The notes: generated by a model from the letters alone, not told the origin. A DNA stretch of 60,943 nucleotides from Flavobacteriaceae bacterium UBA3159 (GCA_002364535.1 DEYL01000038.1:1-60943), one strand, 5' to 3'. Counted from the first letter of the stretch, positions 8,608 to 18,342 are shown. Made by a program: numbers and translations.

Positions 8608-9414
8608 AGCCACATCTAAGGTCATCATTACAATAAACCCTCCAATAAATCCCAACGTAGCTACATCGGTGTATTTGTCAAGTTGGGTCTCAGGAATTAC
8701 CTCTTCTACCACAACAAAAATCATTGCCCCTGCGGCAAAAGCCAAGGCATAAGGTAATATAGGAGTGAAGAAGGTAACGGCTACCGCACCCAATACTGCA
8801 GCAACTGGTTCGACTAAGGCAGACAACTGTCCATACCAAAAACTTTTTAGTTTGCTGACTCCCTGTCTTCTCAAGGGCATGGATACAGCAACTCCCTCAG
8901 GAAAATTTTGAATTCCAATACCGATAGCAAGTGCAACAGCTCCTCCAATAGAGGCTTCCGGAATTCCTACTGCAACCCCTCCAAAGAGAACGCCCACGGC
9001 TAAACCTTCGGGGATATTGTGAAGGGTAATGGCCAAGACCAAGAGTGTAGTTTTATGCCAAGGGGTTTTGATCCCTTCAGAATCTTTAAAGTTGATATGA
9101 ATGTGGGGAAGGATTTTGTCCAAACCGAAAATGAAAAGGGCACCCAAACCAAAGCCTACACCTGCGGGAATAACCTTAACAAAACCTTCGCCTGGCGACA
9201 TTTCTATTCCAGGTGCCAAGAGACTCCAAAAACTTGCCGCTACCATCACTCCTCCTGTAAAACCAAGCATACCATCAAGAAATCCTCGGTGCATGGTTTT
9301 GAATAAAAAAACAAAGGAGGCGCCTAATGCAGTCAATAACCAAGTAAAAACGGTAGCATAAAATGCGCCTTTGACAGGACTTATACTGGAAAAATATTCG
9401 ATTATAGTGTCCAT
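8599..9414 (-). CDS. ZIP family metal transporter
   Basis: Inner-membrane divalent-metal (probably zinc) importer, 271 residues. Hydrophobic helices are obvious along its length. The two metal-site motifs of the ZIP family are present: HNIPEGLAVG in TM4 and IQNFPEGVAVS in TM5. A polar, histidine-containing loop (HIHINFKDSEG) separates TM3 and TM4. The ATG at 9414 is preferred to an upstream TTG at 9438. The closest known group is the GufA/ZupT-like branch. It converges on thiL with a 9-nt overlap, and no shared terminator is seen. Confidence 0.88.
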   Translation of the reverse strand: MDTIIEYFSSISPVKGAFYATVFTWLLTALGASFVFLFKTMHRGFLDGMLGFTGGVMVAASFWSLLAPGIEMSPGEGFVKVIPAGVGFGLGALFIFGLDKILPHIHINFKDSEGIKTPWHKTTLLVLAITLHNIPEGLAVGVLFGGVAVGIPEASIGGAVALAIGIGIQNFPEGVAVSMPLRRQGVSKLKSFWYGQLSALVEPVAAVLGAVAVTFFTPILPYALAFAAGAMIFVVVEEVIPETQLDKYTDVATLGFIGGFIVMMTLDVALG

Positions 9415-9499
9415 AATAGCCGTTTTAATCGCGGACAAATATATATAAAAGTGAGTTATTCTTAACTCTGTTAATGGGATTGACTAATTTTGGGTTAAG

Positions 9500-10633
9500 A
9501 TGCATAAAAATCATTTCGACTATATTATTTGCGGAGGAGGTGCTTCGGGCTTGCTTTTGACCTACAGAATATGCAATGACCACCACTTTATTGGCAAAAC
9601 CATACTGCTGATCGAAAAAGAGCCGAAAAACACCAATGACCGGACTTGGTGCTTTTGGGAGTCCGGTGAGGGAGACTTGGAGGGAATGGTTCATAAAAAT
9701 TGGAACCAGGCTTATTTTCGTGCCGACGATTTTGAAATGGATTTTTCTTTGGCTCCATTTCAGTATAAGATGATCAGAAGTATTGATTTTTATGAATCGA
9801 TGAAAAAGCAATTGGCAAAATTCGATCAACTAACCCAAATCCAAGAAAAAGTAAGCCGAATTGACGAAAAAGTGGTGACTACCGATATCCAGTCATATCA
9901 TGGAAATCAGATATTCTCGAGTATCTATGATCCAAAAAGTTTGAACAATCAAAAAAAATATCCCGTGTTGTTGCAACATTTTGTGGGTCAGGTGGTTGAA
10001 ACTCAAAAGCCTTGTTTTGACCCAGATAAAATTGAGTTCATGAATTTTAATGTTCCCCAAAAAGGAAATACCCGATTCATGTATGTGTTACCCCTCAGTT
10101 CAAATAAAGCCTTGTTGGAATACACTTTATTTTCTAAAAACCTTCTGGAGAAAAAAGAATATACAGATGCCATAGCTGCTTTTCTAAGGGAACTCCCCAC
10201 GGGAGGATATGAAGTGGTGGAAGAAGAAGAAGGAAAAATTCCAATGACTTGTTATCGTTTTGATCTGAAAAATAGCAGTAAGCTTTTGCATATAGGTACA
10301 GCTGGAGGATGGACCAAACCGAGTACTGGCTATACCTTTCAAAGGATCAATGAAAAGACGAAAGAATTGGTAGAATTTCTAAAAAAAGAGCAGCCACTGA
10401 CTCAATTTGGCAAAAGGGGTCGATTCTGGTTTTACGATTTACTCTTCATCGATGTGTTGGCAAAGGACAATGCCAATGGAGCGGGTTTATTTAGAAGAAT
10501 GTTCCAAAAAAATTCCTCTGAAGTGATCTTTAAATTCTTGGACGAAAAAAGTACTCTACGGCAAGATTTTCAAATCATGCGCTCCTTTAATGTGGTACAA
10601 TTTGTATCTGCGCTATGGAAAAGATTATTCTAG
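9500..10633 (+). CDS. crtY: Lycopene beta-cyclase (CrtY type)
   Basis: Closes the beta rings of lycopene to give beta-carotene, the precursor of zeaxanthin-type pigments and of retinal. The 377 residues begin with an FAD/NAD dinucleotide fold (IICGGGASG at about 9-17). DRTWCFWE follows near residue 53. Further conserved segments are FMYVLPLSSNKALLEYTLFS and IGTAGGWTKPSTGYTF, the latter typical of CrtY/CrtL cyclases. The gene converges with a 4-nt overlap on a prenyl diphosphate synthase gene, consistent with carotenoid or isoprenoid metabolism. No other crt genes are in the window. Confidence 0.9.
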   Translation: MHKNHFDYIICGGGASGLLLTYRICNDHHFIGKTILLIEKEPKNTNDRTWCFWESGEGDLEGMVHKNWNQAYFRADDFEMDFSLAPFQYKMIRSIDFYESMKKQLAKFDQLTQIQEKVSRIDEKVVTTDIQSYHGNQIFSSIYDPKSLNNQKKYPVLLQHFVGQVVETQKPCFDPDKIEFMNFNVPQKGNTRFMYVLPLSSNKALLEYTLFSKNLLEKKEYTDAIAAFLRELPTGGYEVVEEEEGKIPMTCYRFDLKNSSKLLHIGTAGGWTKPSTGYTFQRINEKTKELVEFLKKEQPLTQFGKRGRFWFYDLLFIDVLAKDNANGAGLFRRMFQKNSSEVIFKFLDEKSTLRQDFQIMRSFNVVQFVSALWKRLF

Positions 10634-11604
10634 TAGGTGCGGTGCATTAACCAATTTTTGAGCTCCCGAAAACGACTTTTTTGATCCCCATCAATGCTTA
10701 GTTTCTCTAATTCTACATCGGCCATTTGAGAATGATGCTGAATCAAATCTAAGGTAGCAGATTTGGCCGATGTGGCTTCAAACAAGAACTTTACTTTATT
10801 GATTTTATCTTGCTCGTTGAGAGGCTTGTTACCTCCCAGTAGAGATTGCAACTCATTTACATGATCTGCTTCCCCCTTGAGGGCAAGGTGGTAAAGAATG
10901 GTTTTTTTGTCCTCGAGTATATCCCCACCTATTTTTTTTCCAAAAGTAGCTTGATCTCCAAATGTATCAAGATAATCGTCCTGTAATTGAAATGCCAACC
11001 CCAATTGAATCCCGAAGTCATAAATAAGTTGTTGATCTTCATCAGAAGCCTTCGCAACGATAGCACCCATCTTAAGAGCACAGCCCACTAGAACGGCAGT
11101 TTTCAATCGAATCATTTCTAAATACTCATCTTGGGAAACACCGAGTCTGGTTTCAAAATCAATGTCGTATTGCTGACCCTCGCATACCTCTTTGGCCGTT
11201 TTGCTCAATAAGCAGGTAAGCTTTTGAAAAACATCGATGGGATAATTTTCAAGGGATTGATAGGCTTTGATCAACATGGCATCACCGGAGAGTATGGCTG
11301 TATTAACATCCCATTTTTTATGTACTGTGATTTTTCCTCTTCTCAAAGAGGCGCTGTCCATTATGTCATCGTGCATGAGAGTAAAATTGTGGAAAACCTC
11401 TACCGCCATCGCAGCGTCCATGGCACCCTTAATCCTAACACCAAAAGCCTCCCCTGCCATCAAAGTTAAAAAGGGGCGAATCCTCTTTCCGCCCAATTCC
11501 AAAAGGTATTTTATGGGACGATACAAGTTTTGCGGTGATTTATCCTGATTAAAACTTTTAAGGGCAGATTGAAATTCTTGTTGATAGGCCTTGAAAAGAT
11601 CCAT
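10630..11604 (-). CDS. Polyprenyl (farnesyl/geranylgeranyl) diphosphate synthase
   Basis: Trans-prenyltransferase that adds isopentenyl diphosphate to allylic diphosphates. The 324 residues show GGKRIRP at 38-44, the first aspartate-rich motif DDIMD at 79-83, and the second, DDYLD, at 209-213. Phe74 at the fifth position before the first motif suggests a short product (C15-C20). Chain length cannot be fixed from sequence alone. Being next to crtY, a role in supplying GGPP for carotenoids or menaquinone is plausible. The start at 11604 faces the TetR-RND operon across about 115 bp. Confidence 0.9.
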   Translation of the reverse strand: MDLFKAYQQEFQSALKSFNQDKSPQNLYRPIKYLLELGGKRIRPFLTLMAGEAFGVRIKGAMDAAMAVEVFHNFTLMHDDIMDSASLRRGKITVHKKWDVNTAILSGDAMLIKAYQSLENYPIDVFQKLTCLLSKTAKEVCEGQQYDIDFETRLGVSQDEYLEMIRLKTAVLVGCALKMGAIVAKASDEDQQLIYDFGIQLGLAFQLQDDYLDTFGDQATFGKKIGGDILEDKKTILYHLALKGEADHVNELQSLLGGNKPLNEQDKINKVKFLFEATSAKSATLDLIQHHSQMADVELEKLSIDGDQKSRFRELKNWLMHRTY

Positions 11605-11659
11605 AAAATTAAATTTTGTTAAAAATAACTTGATTTAAGTTAAAGTAATGTAAAAAAAT

Positions 11660-11693
11660 AAACTTTGGAAACTTTTTTTGTTTTTAAAGTTTT
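11660..11693 (+). promoter_or_regulatory. Operator-like repeats before the TetR gene
   Basis: AAACTTT occurs at 11660-11666 and again at 11669-11675, and its inverse AAAGTTT at 11686-11692. The inverted pair flanks and overlaps the TTG of the promoter of the TetR gene. This is the arrangement expected for an autorepressor operator, but it has not been tested. Confidence 0.45.
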
Positions 11694-11707
11694 CTGTATT
11701 AAGTTTG
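11678..11707 (+). promoter_or_regulatory. Promoter of the TetR-RND efflux operon
   Basis: A Bacteroidota-type promoter with TTG at 11678-11680, a 19-nt spacer and a perfect TAnnTTTG box (TAAGTTTG) at 11700-11707. It lies 13 nt before the ATG of the TetR gene. Confidence 0.65.
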
Positions 11708-11720
11708 CCAAAAATTCGAT

Positions 11721-12320
11721 ATGGTTAAAGAAATCGTTACATCGGCTTCTTATTTGTTCCTCCAATTCGGCTATAAAGCAGTAACAATGGATGATATCGC
11801 GGAACATATGCGCATATCCAAAAAGACAATTTATCACTATTTCGATGATAAAACCTCTTTGGTGAGGCTGTCCGTATTCCATGTTTTTGAGGAAGTAAAA
11901 GATAAAATCGTAACGATTCAATCCTCCATTGACAATCCCATTGAGTCGCTTTATGAAATAAAAAAAATAGCCGTTCAAGTTTTGGGAAATAAGGATAAAT
12001 CTCCTCAATATCAATTACAGAAATATTATCCTAGCATCTACATAGAAATCAGAAAAAAAGAACTTTCAGCTTTTGGAGAGACTTTTAAAACTAGTCTGAA
12101 AAAGGGAATAAAATCTGGTCTTTTTAGAACTTCTATAGACCCTGATTTCATTATGCGAATCTACTTTAATGGATTTAGAGGATTGAGAGATATAGAATTG
12201 TTCCCCCCCGAAGATTACGACATCGACCAAATTATTGGGAAATACATAGATTACCACCTTAGAGCAATAGCCACCCCAAAGGGTTTACAATTTTTAGAAG
12301 AATACAAAAAAACGATTTAA
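11721..12320 (+). CDS. TetR/AcrR family transcriptional regulator
   Basis: DNA-binding repressor, 199 residues. The N-terminal helix-turn-helix is seen in YKAVTMDDIAEHMRISKKTIYHYFDDKTSL (about residues 18-47), the TetR_N pattern. The C-terminal part is a variable helical ligand domain. It is the first gene of a four-gene unit with TolC, adaptor and RND pump genes, 4 nt before the tolC-like start, so it most likely controls that operon and itself. A matching promoter and inverted repeat lie directly upstream. The inducer is unknown. Confidence 0.92.
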   Translation: MVKEIVTSASYLFLQFGYKAVTMDDIAEHMRISKKTIYHYFDDKTSLVRLSVFHVFEEVKDKIVTIQSSIDNPIESLYEIKKIAVQVLGNKDKSPQYQLQKYYPSIYIEIRKKELSAFGETFKTSLKKGIKSGLFRTSIDPDFIMRIYFNGFRGLRDIELFPPEDYDIDQIIGKYIDYHLRAIATPKGLQFLEEYKKTI

Positions 12321-12324
12321 CCCC

Positions 12325-13668
12325 ATGAAAATTCATTTATTTTTGTTTTTTACCCTCCTCACAGTAATGACTCAGTCACAAGAATTGCCTGAGTCACTGT
12401 CCTTAGAAGAGGCCATAAGCTTCGGGTTGACGAACAACCGTTCGATCATCAATGCCGATCGGGAAATTCAAAAAGCAAATAAACAAAAATGGAAAACCAT
12501 TGCAACAGGGCTGCCTCAAATCAGCTCTGAGGTCAATTATCAAAACTTTTTGGAAATGCCGGTTTCGCTGGTTCCTGCCGAATTTTTTGGAGGAAATCTG
12601 GGAGAGTTTAGAGAACTCACCTTTGGTACGGAACAAAATATGATTGGAACATTGAAAATGGAACAACTCATTTTCGATGGTTCCTATCTGGTGGGGCTTC
12701 AGGCCGCAAAAGTTTACCTTGCCATCTCAGAAAACCTGTTTGTAAAAACAAATTTGGAGGTTAAGAAGTTAATCACCAACCTCTATTCCAATGTCCTATT
12801 GGCCAGATATAACATCCAGTTTTTGGAGAAAAATAAAGCTTCTCTAGAAAGTAATTTCGAGGAAATCCATCAATTGTTCCGAAATGGTTTTGAAGAAGAG
12901 GAAAGCGTAGAGCAAATTCAGTTATCTCTGGCCCAAACTAATAACGGTTTGAAATACGCTCAAAACCTGGTAAAAATCCAACAAGACATGCTCAAATTTG
13001 TCATTGGCTACCCTATGGAAACCCAGCTGAAACTAACCGATGAACTAGATGATATTTTTAATGAGAATCTGTACTTTGAATCCACAGCTGATCCTGACAA
13101 TATCGAAAACAACATTGATATAATAATCGCCGGTAACAATGTAAAAACTGAATCGCTAAAATTAAAGCTCGAAAAATCCAAAGCACTCCCAAAACTCAAT
13201 GCATTTGTAAACCAGACCTACACAGGAAACAGTAATGAATTCACTTTTACCGATAGTGACCAAAAGTGGTTTAGATCCTCGCTAGTGGGATTAAACGTGA
13301 AAATTCCCATATTCAGTTCCTTGGGAAGAAGTGCAAACACACAAAAGGCAAAAATCAGCTTGGATCAGGCCAAAACCCAACTGGAGGAAACCCAATCCAA
13401 AATTAGAATTGATGCGAATGTGGCTTTGAACGAATACCAACTGGCCATCGACAATTACTATACCGAAAAAGAGAATCTGAGGCTGGCCGAGAGAATAGAG
13501 AAAAAAAACCAAATTAAATTCTTTGAGGGCATGATCCAAAGTTTTGAACTCCGTATGGTCCAGCTTCAGCTCTACAGCGCTCAAAGTAATTTTGTCAATG
13601 CCATTCAAAAAGTGATTACCAATAAAATCGAACTGGAAACCCTACTTAATCAATCTAAAACTGACTAA
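12325..13668 (+). CDS. TolC family outer-membrane efflux protein
   Basis: Outer-membrane channel of a tripartite efflux pump, 447 residues with an N-terminal signal peptide (MKIHLFLFFTLLTVMTQSQ). The mature part starts LPESLSLEEAISFGLTNNRS, the usual opening of the OEP domain. It contains two long helical duplicated halves rich in Q, N, L and K (near residues 135-230 and 350-440). The stop is 3 nt before the start of the adaptor gene, so the genes are co-translated. Substrate is not predictable. Confidence 0.9.
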   Translation: MKIHLFLFFTLLTVMTQSQELPESLSLEEAISFGLTNNRSIINADREIQKANKQKWKTIATGLPQISSEVNYQNFLEMPVSLVPAEFFGGNLGEFRELTFGTEQNMIGTLKMEQLIFDGSYLVGLQAAKVYLAISENLFVKTNLEVKKLITNLYSNVLLARYNIQFLEKNKASLESNFEEIHQLFRNGFEEEESVEQIQLSLAQTNNGLKYAQNLVKIQQDMLKFVIGYPMETQLKLTDELDDIFNENLYFESTADPDNIENNIDIIIAGNNVKTESLKLKLEKSKALPKLNAFVNQTYTGNSNEFTFTDSDQKWFRSSLVGLNVKIPIFSSLGRSANTQKAKISLDQAKTQLEETQSKIRIDANVALNEYQLAIDNYYTEKENLRLAERIEKKNQIKFFEGMIQSFELRMVQLQLYSAQSNFVNAIQKVITNKIELETLLNQSKTD

Positions 13669-13671
13669 TCC

Positions 13672-14838
13672 ATGAAAAAAATTATACACACCCTCTACAT
13701 CATTGCCTTTGCCATTAGCTGTTCCGGTGATCAATCTTTAACCACTTCAGATCTGATCAAAGCAAAGGATCTAAATGGTTTAAAGACACAAAAAGAACAA
13801 AAGTTAAAAATCCTCAATGCAATGAAGGCAGAATTGAATCAAATTAATAACGCCATTTCGGATTTGGATCCCTCCGAAAAACTGGCGCTGATTTCTATAT
13901 TTGAGGTAAAACCGGAAAATTTTGATCATCATATAGAAATACAAGCCAATATCAAAACCCGACAAAATGTTCTGCTTTATCCCGAATACACCGGTACACT
14001 CAAAAAGATCTATGTCGAGGAGGGGCAAGAGGTCAAAAAAGGGAAACTCCTGGCACAAATCGAAGATGCAGGACTCAAAAATCAATTAGAGCAATTGCAG
14101 ATTCAAACAGCCCTATCAAAAACAACTTACGAACGCACCCAAAGGCTTTGGGATCAAAACATAGGTGCTGAAATGCAGTTACTTCAAGCCAAAGCGGCCT
14201 ATGAAAGTCAATTAAAAACCATGGCCCAGCTGAAAAAACAGTTACAACGCACCCAGATTTTAGCTCCTTTCTCGGGTGTCATTGACGAAATTATTGCAAA
14301 TACCGGCGCCAACTTGTTACCCGGTCAAACCCCGGTGCTAAGAATCGTCAATCTAAAAAAGATGTACACAGAGGCAAGTGTGCCAGAGCGTTACCTCAGT
14401 CAGATTAAAAAAGGTACAACAGCAATAGTAAAAATTCCTATGTTGAGTAGAGAATACCCAACCACCGTTCGTCAAATCGGAAACTTTATCAATCCCAATA
14501 ACCGTAGTTTTAGGGTTGAAACTCCCCTTCCTAACCCCGATGAAATGATCAAACCCAACCTGACTTGTAAGTTAAAGATAAACGATTACAGCAATCCCGA
14601 AGCACTGATGATACCGCTGCGTATCATCAAAGAAAATGCCGTTGGCAAAAAATACATTTTCAAATTAAACCCCGCCGGTAAAGATCAGGTCTATCGCACG
14701 GAACAAACTTTTATCCAATTAGGCAAAAACAGCATTGATAAGGTTGAAGTAATAGTGGGCATTCAGTCCGGTGACCTTTTAGTAGATGAAGGCGCAACCA
14801 TCGTAGAAAATAACCAAAGGGTTAAAAATATTCAATAA
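13672..14838 (+). CDS. RND efflux periplasmic adaptor (membrane fusion) lipoprotein
   Basis: Adaptor that links the RND pump to TolC, 388 residues. The lipoprotein signal MKKIIHTLYIIAFAISC places the lipid cysteine at 17. A coiled-coil stretch (about 40-65) follows, unusually placed before the first barrel-sandwich half (residues 95-135, with GTLKKIYVEEGQEVKKGKLLAQIED). Then come an alpha-hairpin, the second lipoyl half (RTQILAPFSGVIDEI) and a beta-barrel domain ending near 320. Fourteen nt separate it from the pump gene. Confidence 0.92.
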   Translation: MKKIIHTLYIIAFAISCSGDQSLTTSDLIKAKDLNGLKTQKEQKLKILNAMKAELNQINNAISDLDPSEKLALISIFEVKPENFDHHIEIQANIKTRQNVLLYPEYTGTLKKIYVEEGQEVKKGKLLAQIEDAGLKNQLEQLQIQTALSKTTYERTQRLWDQNIGAEMQLLQAKAAYESQLKTMAQLKKQLQRTQILAPFSGVIDEIIANTGANLLPGQTPVLRIVNLKKMYTEASVPERYLSQIKKGTTAIVKIPMLSREYPTTVRQIGNFINPNNRSFRVETPLPNPDEMIKPNLTCKLKINDYSNPEALMIPLRIIKENAVGKKYIFKLNPAGKDQVYRTEQTFIQLGKNSIDKVEVIVGIQSGDLLVDEGATIVENNQRVKNIQ

Positions 14839-14852
14839 TTGGATACCAAAAA

Positions 14853-17800
14853 ATGAAAAAATTACTAAAAGAATTTCCTTTATCCAGTTGGGCCATAAAC
14901 CACAAAACAGTGATCTATGTCATCATGGCTATCTTTTTCTTTTTGGGTGTCCGTTCCTATAAAATAATGCCACGAGAAAGCTTTCCTGAAATCAATGATA
15001 CTAGAGTTTTTGTCTCTGCGGTTTTTCCTGGAAATACCGCCGAAGACATTGAACGACTCATTGTCGATCCATTAGAAGATGCACTCAAAGGGGTTTCTAA
15101 CTTGGTTGATATTACCTCCACCTCAGAAGAGGATTTTGCCGTGATTCAATTAGAGTTTGATGAAAATATTCCGCTAGATCTAGCCAAACAAAAAACAAAA
15201 GATCTGGTCGATGGAGTAGTATCGGGTGCCGATTGGCCCACTTTTAATAACGCAAAAGTTGAGCCCACTGTAGCAGAATTAGATTTTTCTGAATTGATGC
15301 CCATTTTGAGTATCAGCATGGTGGGAGATTATCCCATCGAACAGATGAAAAATTTTGCGGGATATCTCGAGGAAAAAATTGAGCAATTGCCTGAGGTAAA
15401 ATCAGCAGATGTAAGAGGGATTCAGGCTTTTGAGGTTGAAGTCGCTGTTGACATCTATAAAATGACGGCAGCTAAAATTAGTTTTAACGACATTATTAGT
15501 TCTATTGGAGGTGATAATACAACTATTTCAGCAGGAAATATAATTAGCGACGGTAGTAGAAGGAGTTTAAGAATCATTGGTGAAATTTCTAATCCTACTG
15601 AGTTAGAAAACTTTGTGGTTAAAAGTGAAAATGGTGTAACATATTTGAATGATATTGCTAAAATTAGTTTTAAAGAAAAAGAAATCACTTCATTCGCAAG
15701 ATCATATGGTGAAAAGGTTGTTTTAATTCATGTAAAAAAAAGAGGGGGGAAAAATCTAATTGAAGCTTCGCAGAAAATTCAATCTATAGTAGATGAGATT
15801 GAGAAATACACCTTTCCTAAAGGAATTCAATTAAGTATCTCCAACGACCAATCAGCCATTACCCTAAACCAAGTAAGTGATTTGGTTAACAATATCATCT
15901 TTGGGATATTATTGGTGGTTACGGTACTCATGTTCTTTTTGGGCTTCAGGAACTCCCTTTTCGTAGGTTTTGCGATTCCCATGTCCATGTTCATGTCTTT
16001 TATGATTTTATCCCTATTAGGTTATACCATGAACACGATGGTTCTGTTTGGACTAGTAATGGGACTTGGAATGTTGGTAGATAATGGGATAGTTGTAGTC
16101 GAAAATGTCTATCGTTTGATGGAAAAAGAGGGTATGAGCCGAATTCAAGCGGCCAAAATGGGAATTGGAGAAATTGCCTATCCAATCATTGTTTCCACAG
16201 CAACCACCATAGCCGCATTTGTTCCCTTGGGAGCATGGCCTGGACTTATGGGTGAGTTCATGATTTACTTCCCGATTACCCTATCAGTAGTATTAGGGTC
16301 ATCACTAATCGTGGCCTTGTTTTTCAACTCCATGCTTGTCTCCCGCTTTATGGAGATCAGCGAAAGACAGATCTCTCTCAAGGGACTGCTCAGGCTGACC
16401 CTCATCTTGGGAGGACTGGGTCTGATTTTAATTTTCAACAAAGGAGTTTATAGGGGATTGGGTACATTGATGATCGCCATCATATTACTCTTTTGGGCTT
16501 ATAAATATTTCCTTAAAGGACTTGCTTCTGTTTTTCAAAATCAGTTTTTGCCAAAAATGGAAAAAGGATATCGTTCTTTTTTGTCAATGGCACTCAAGGG
16601 ATATCGTCCCTTTGCATTTTTGATTGGCACATTCGTACTGCTGATCTCCTCTTTTGTGTTGATGGGTATTTTTCCTCCCAAAGTAGAGTTTTTCCCGGAA
16701 AATCAACCCCTTCAAATTTTTACCTATATCGAATATCCTGAGGGCACTGATATAAAAAAGACCAATACCATCACTGAAAAGGTTGAGTCGGATATATTTT
16801 CGGTAATCAATCAAGATAAATACCTGGACGGAAATTACAACTTCTTGGTAGAGAATTTTTTGGCACAAGTTGGGGCCGGAGCCGGAAACCCCGAAATTGA
16901 TGGTGGTGTGACCAATGAAATGCCTCACAAAGCTAAAATATCTCTTACAATGAGGGAATTTAAATTCAGAAATGGTCTGTCAAGTGAAAGTCTTCGTAGT
17001 GAAATTCAACAATTTCTAAGCGGCAAATATCCGGGTGTGTCTATTTCTGTGGAAAAAGATGCCAACGGTCCACCAGTAGGCTATCCTGTCAATATCGAAA
17101 TTTCCGGTAGGGATTACGAAAAGCTCATTCAAAGTGCACAAGAAATGAAAGATTTCCTCAATATGGAAAACATTCCAGGAGTGGAGGAATTAAAAATTGA
17201 TGTAAACAAAAATAAACCTGGGACCCAACTGATTATAGATCGAAAGAAAGCAGGGGAGTTAGGCGTATCAACTGGTATGATTGCATCTCAATTGAGGAAT
17301 TCCCTGTTTGGTGCCAAAGCAGGTGTTTACAAAAAAGATGGTGAAGATTACGAAATTAATGTTCGTTTTCAAGAGCAATACAGACATGACAAAAATGCCT
17401 TGTTCAACCAATTCGTAACTTTTAGAGATCAATCTACCGGCAAAATCAAAGAGATCCCCATAGCTGCCTTGGTCAAAACTCAAAATTCGTCCTCTTACAG
17501 TGCCATAAAACACCGGAAATCCATTCGGCTGGTAACATTATATTCTGATGTATTGGCCGGTTACAATGCCAATGAGGTAGTGGCTAATATTAAATCTGCC
17601 CTGCTCAATTATCCCCTTGATATGGGGGTAGAGTTCAAATTCACCGGAGAAATAGAGGAGCAGGATAAAAATATGAACTTTCTGTCCAATGCATTATTAG
17701 CAGCCTTGGCGCTGATTATGTTGTTGCTGGTTTTCCAATTCAACTCGATCTCTAAACCAATCATCATCCTAATCTCTATTTTCTTAAGTTTTACTGGAGT

Positions 17801-18290
17801 ATTTTTTGGAATTACACTTTTTCAAATGCCATTTGTGATATTGATGACCATGATGGGTATAATTTCACTGTCAGGAATCGTTGTGAATAATGGTGTAGTG
17901 CTTTTGGATTATACCCAGTTATTAATTGACCGAAAAAAAATAGTTTTGAAGATTCCCCAGGAAAGCATGCTACCTAATAATGAGGCCATTGAGGCCATTA
18001 TCGAAGGGGGGACTGCTAGATTACGTCCAGTAATTCTCACTGCTGTTACCACAATATTAGGATTGATTCCATTGGCAATAGGACTGAATATAGATTTTTT
18101 CTCCTTGTTTTCGGAATGGAATCCAAAGGTCTTTATTGGAGGAGACAATGTTATTTTCTGGGGACCTTTGGCCAAGACCGTGATTTTTGGATTAACTTTT
18201 GCTACTTTCCTAACTCTGATCATTGTCCCAGCTACTTTCCTGATCACCTACCAGATTAAGCTGAAATGGAAAAAACTATTTAAAAAATAA
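14853..18290 (+). CDS. RND efflux permease
   Basis: Inner-membrane proton-driven pump of the RND superfamily, 1145 residues, somewhat longer than AcrB-type pumps (about 1030-1050). The N-terminal TM1, the porter domain and the TM4 proton-relay motif LGMLVDNGIVVVENVYR (Asp410) are present. The second half repeats the pattern with SGIVVNNGVVLLDY. Between TM6 and TM7 (about residues 505-585) there are two extra hydrophobic stretches, and a further insert (FSLFSEWNPKVFIGGDN) lies near the last helices. The cargo is unknown; drug or lipid efflux are both possible. It ends the TetR-TolC-adaptor-RND operon. Confidence 0.93.
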   Translation: MKKLLKEFPLSSWAINHKTVIYVIMAIFFFLGVRSYKIMPRESFPEINDTRVFVSAVFPGNTAEDIERLIVDPLEDALKGVSNLVDITSTSEEDFAVIQLEFDENIPLDLAKQKTKDLVDGVVSGADWPTFNNAKVEPTVAELDFSELMPILSISMVGDYPIEQMKNFAGYLEEKIEQLPEVKSADVRGIQAFEVEVAVDIYKMTAAKISFNDIISSIGGDNTTISAGNIISDGSRRSLRIIGEISNPTELENFVVKSENGVTYLNDIAKISFKEKEITSFARSYGEKVVLIHVKKRGGKNLIEASQKIQSIVDEIEKYTFPKGIQLSISNDQSAITLNQVSDLVNNIIFGILLVVTVLMFFLGFRNSLFVGFAIPMSMFMSFMILSLLGYTMNTMVLFGLVMGLGMLVDNGIVVVENVYRLMEKEGMSRIQAAKMGIGEIAYPIIVSTATTIAAFVPLGAWPGLMGEFMIYFPITLSVVLGSSLIVALFFNSMLVSRFMEISERQISLKGLLRLTLILGGLGLILIFNKGVYRGLGTLMIAIILLFWAYKYFLKGLASVFQNQFLPKMEKGYRSFLSMALKGYRPFAFLIGTFVLLISSFVLMGIFPPKVEFFPENQPLQIFTYIEYPEGTDIKKTNTITEKVESDIFSVINQDKYLDGNYNFLVENFLAQVGAGAGNPEIDGGVTNEMPHKAKISLTMREFKFRNGLSSESLRSEIQQFLSGKYPGVSISVEKDANGPPVGYPVNIEISGRDYEKLIQSAQEMKDFLNMENIPGVEELKIDVNKNKPGTQLIIDRKKAGELGVSTGMIASQLRNSLFGAKAGVYKKDGEDYEINVRFQEQYRHDKNALFNQFVTFRDQSTGKIKEIPIAALVKTQNSSSYSAIKHRKSIRLVTLYSDVLAGYNANEVVANIKSALLNYPLDMGVEFKFTGEIEEQDKNMNFLSNALLAALALIMLLLVFQFNSISKPIIILISIFLSFTGVFFGITLFQMPFVILMTMMGIISLSGIVVNNGVVLLDYTQLLIDRKKIVLKIPQESMLPNNEAIEAIIEGGTARLRPVILTAVTTILGLIPLAIGLNIDFFSLFSEWNPKVFIGGDNVIFWGPLAKTVIFGLTFATFLTLIIVPATFLITYQIKLKWKKLFKK

Positions 18291-18293
18291 TTT

Positions 18294-18325
18294 TTGGTCA
18301 TCGGCAAAGCTTCTTATTACCTTTG
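18294..18325 (+). promoter_or_regulatory. Promoter of aspS
   Basis: TTG at 18294-18296, a 21-nt spacer and TACCTTTG (TAnnTTTG) at 18318-18325, ending 17 nt before the aspS ATG. It begins just after the RND pump stop codon, so aspS has its own promoter. Confidence 0.6.
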
Positions 18326-18342
18326 CAACTAATTCATATAAA

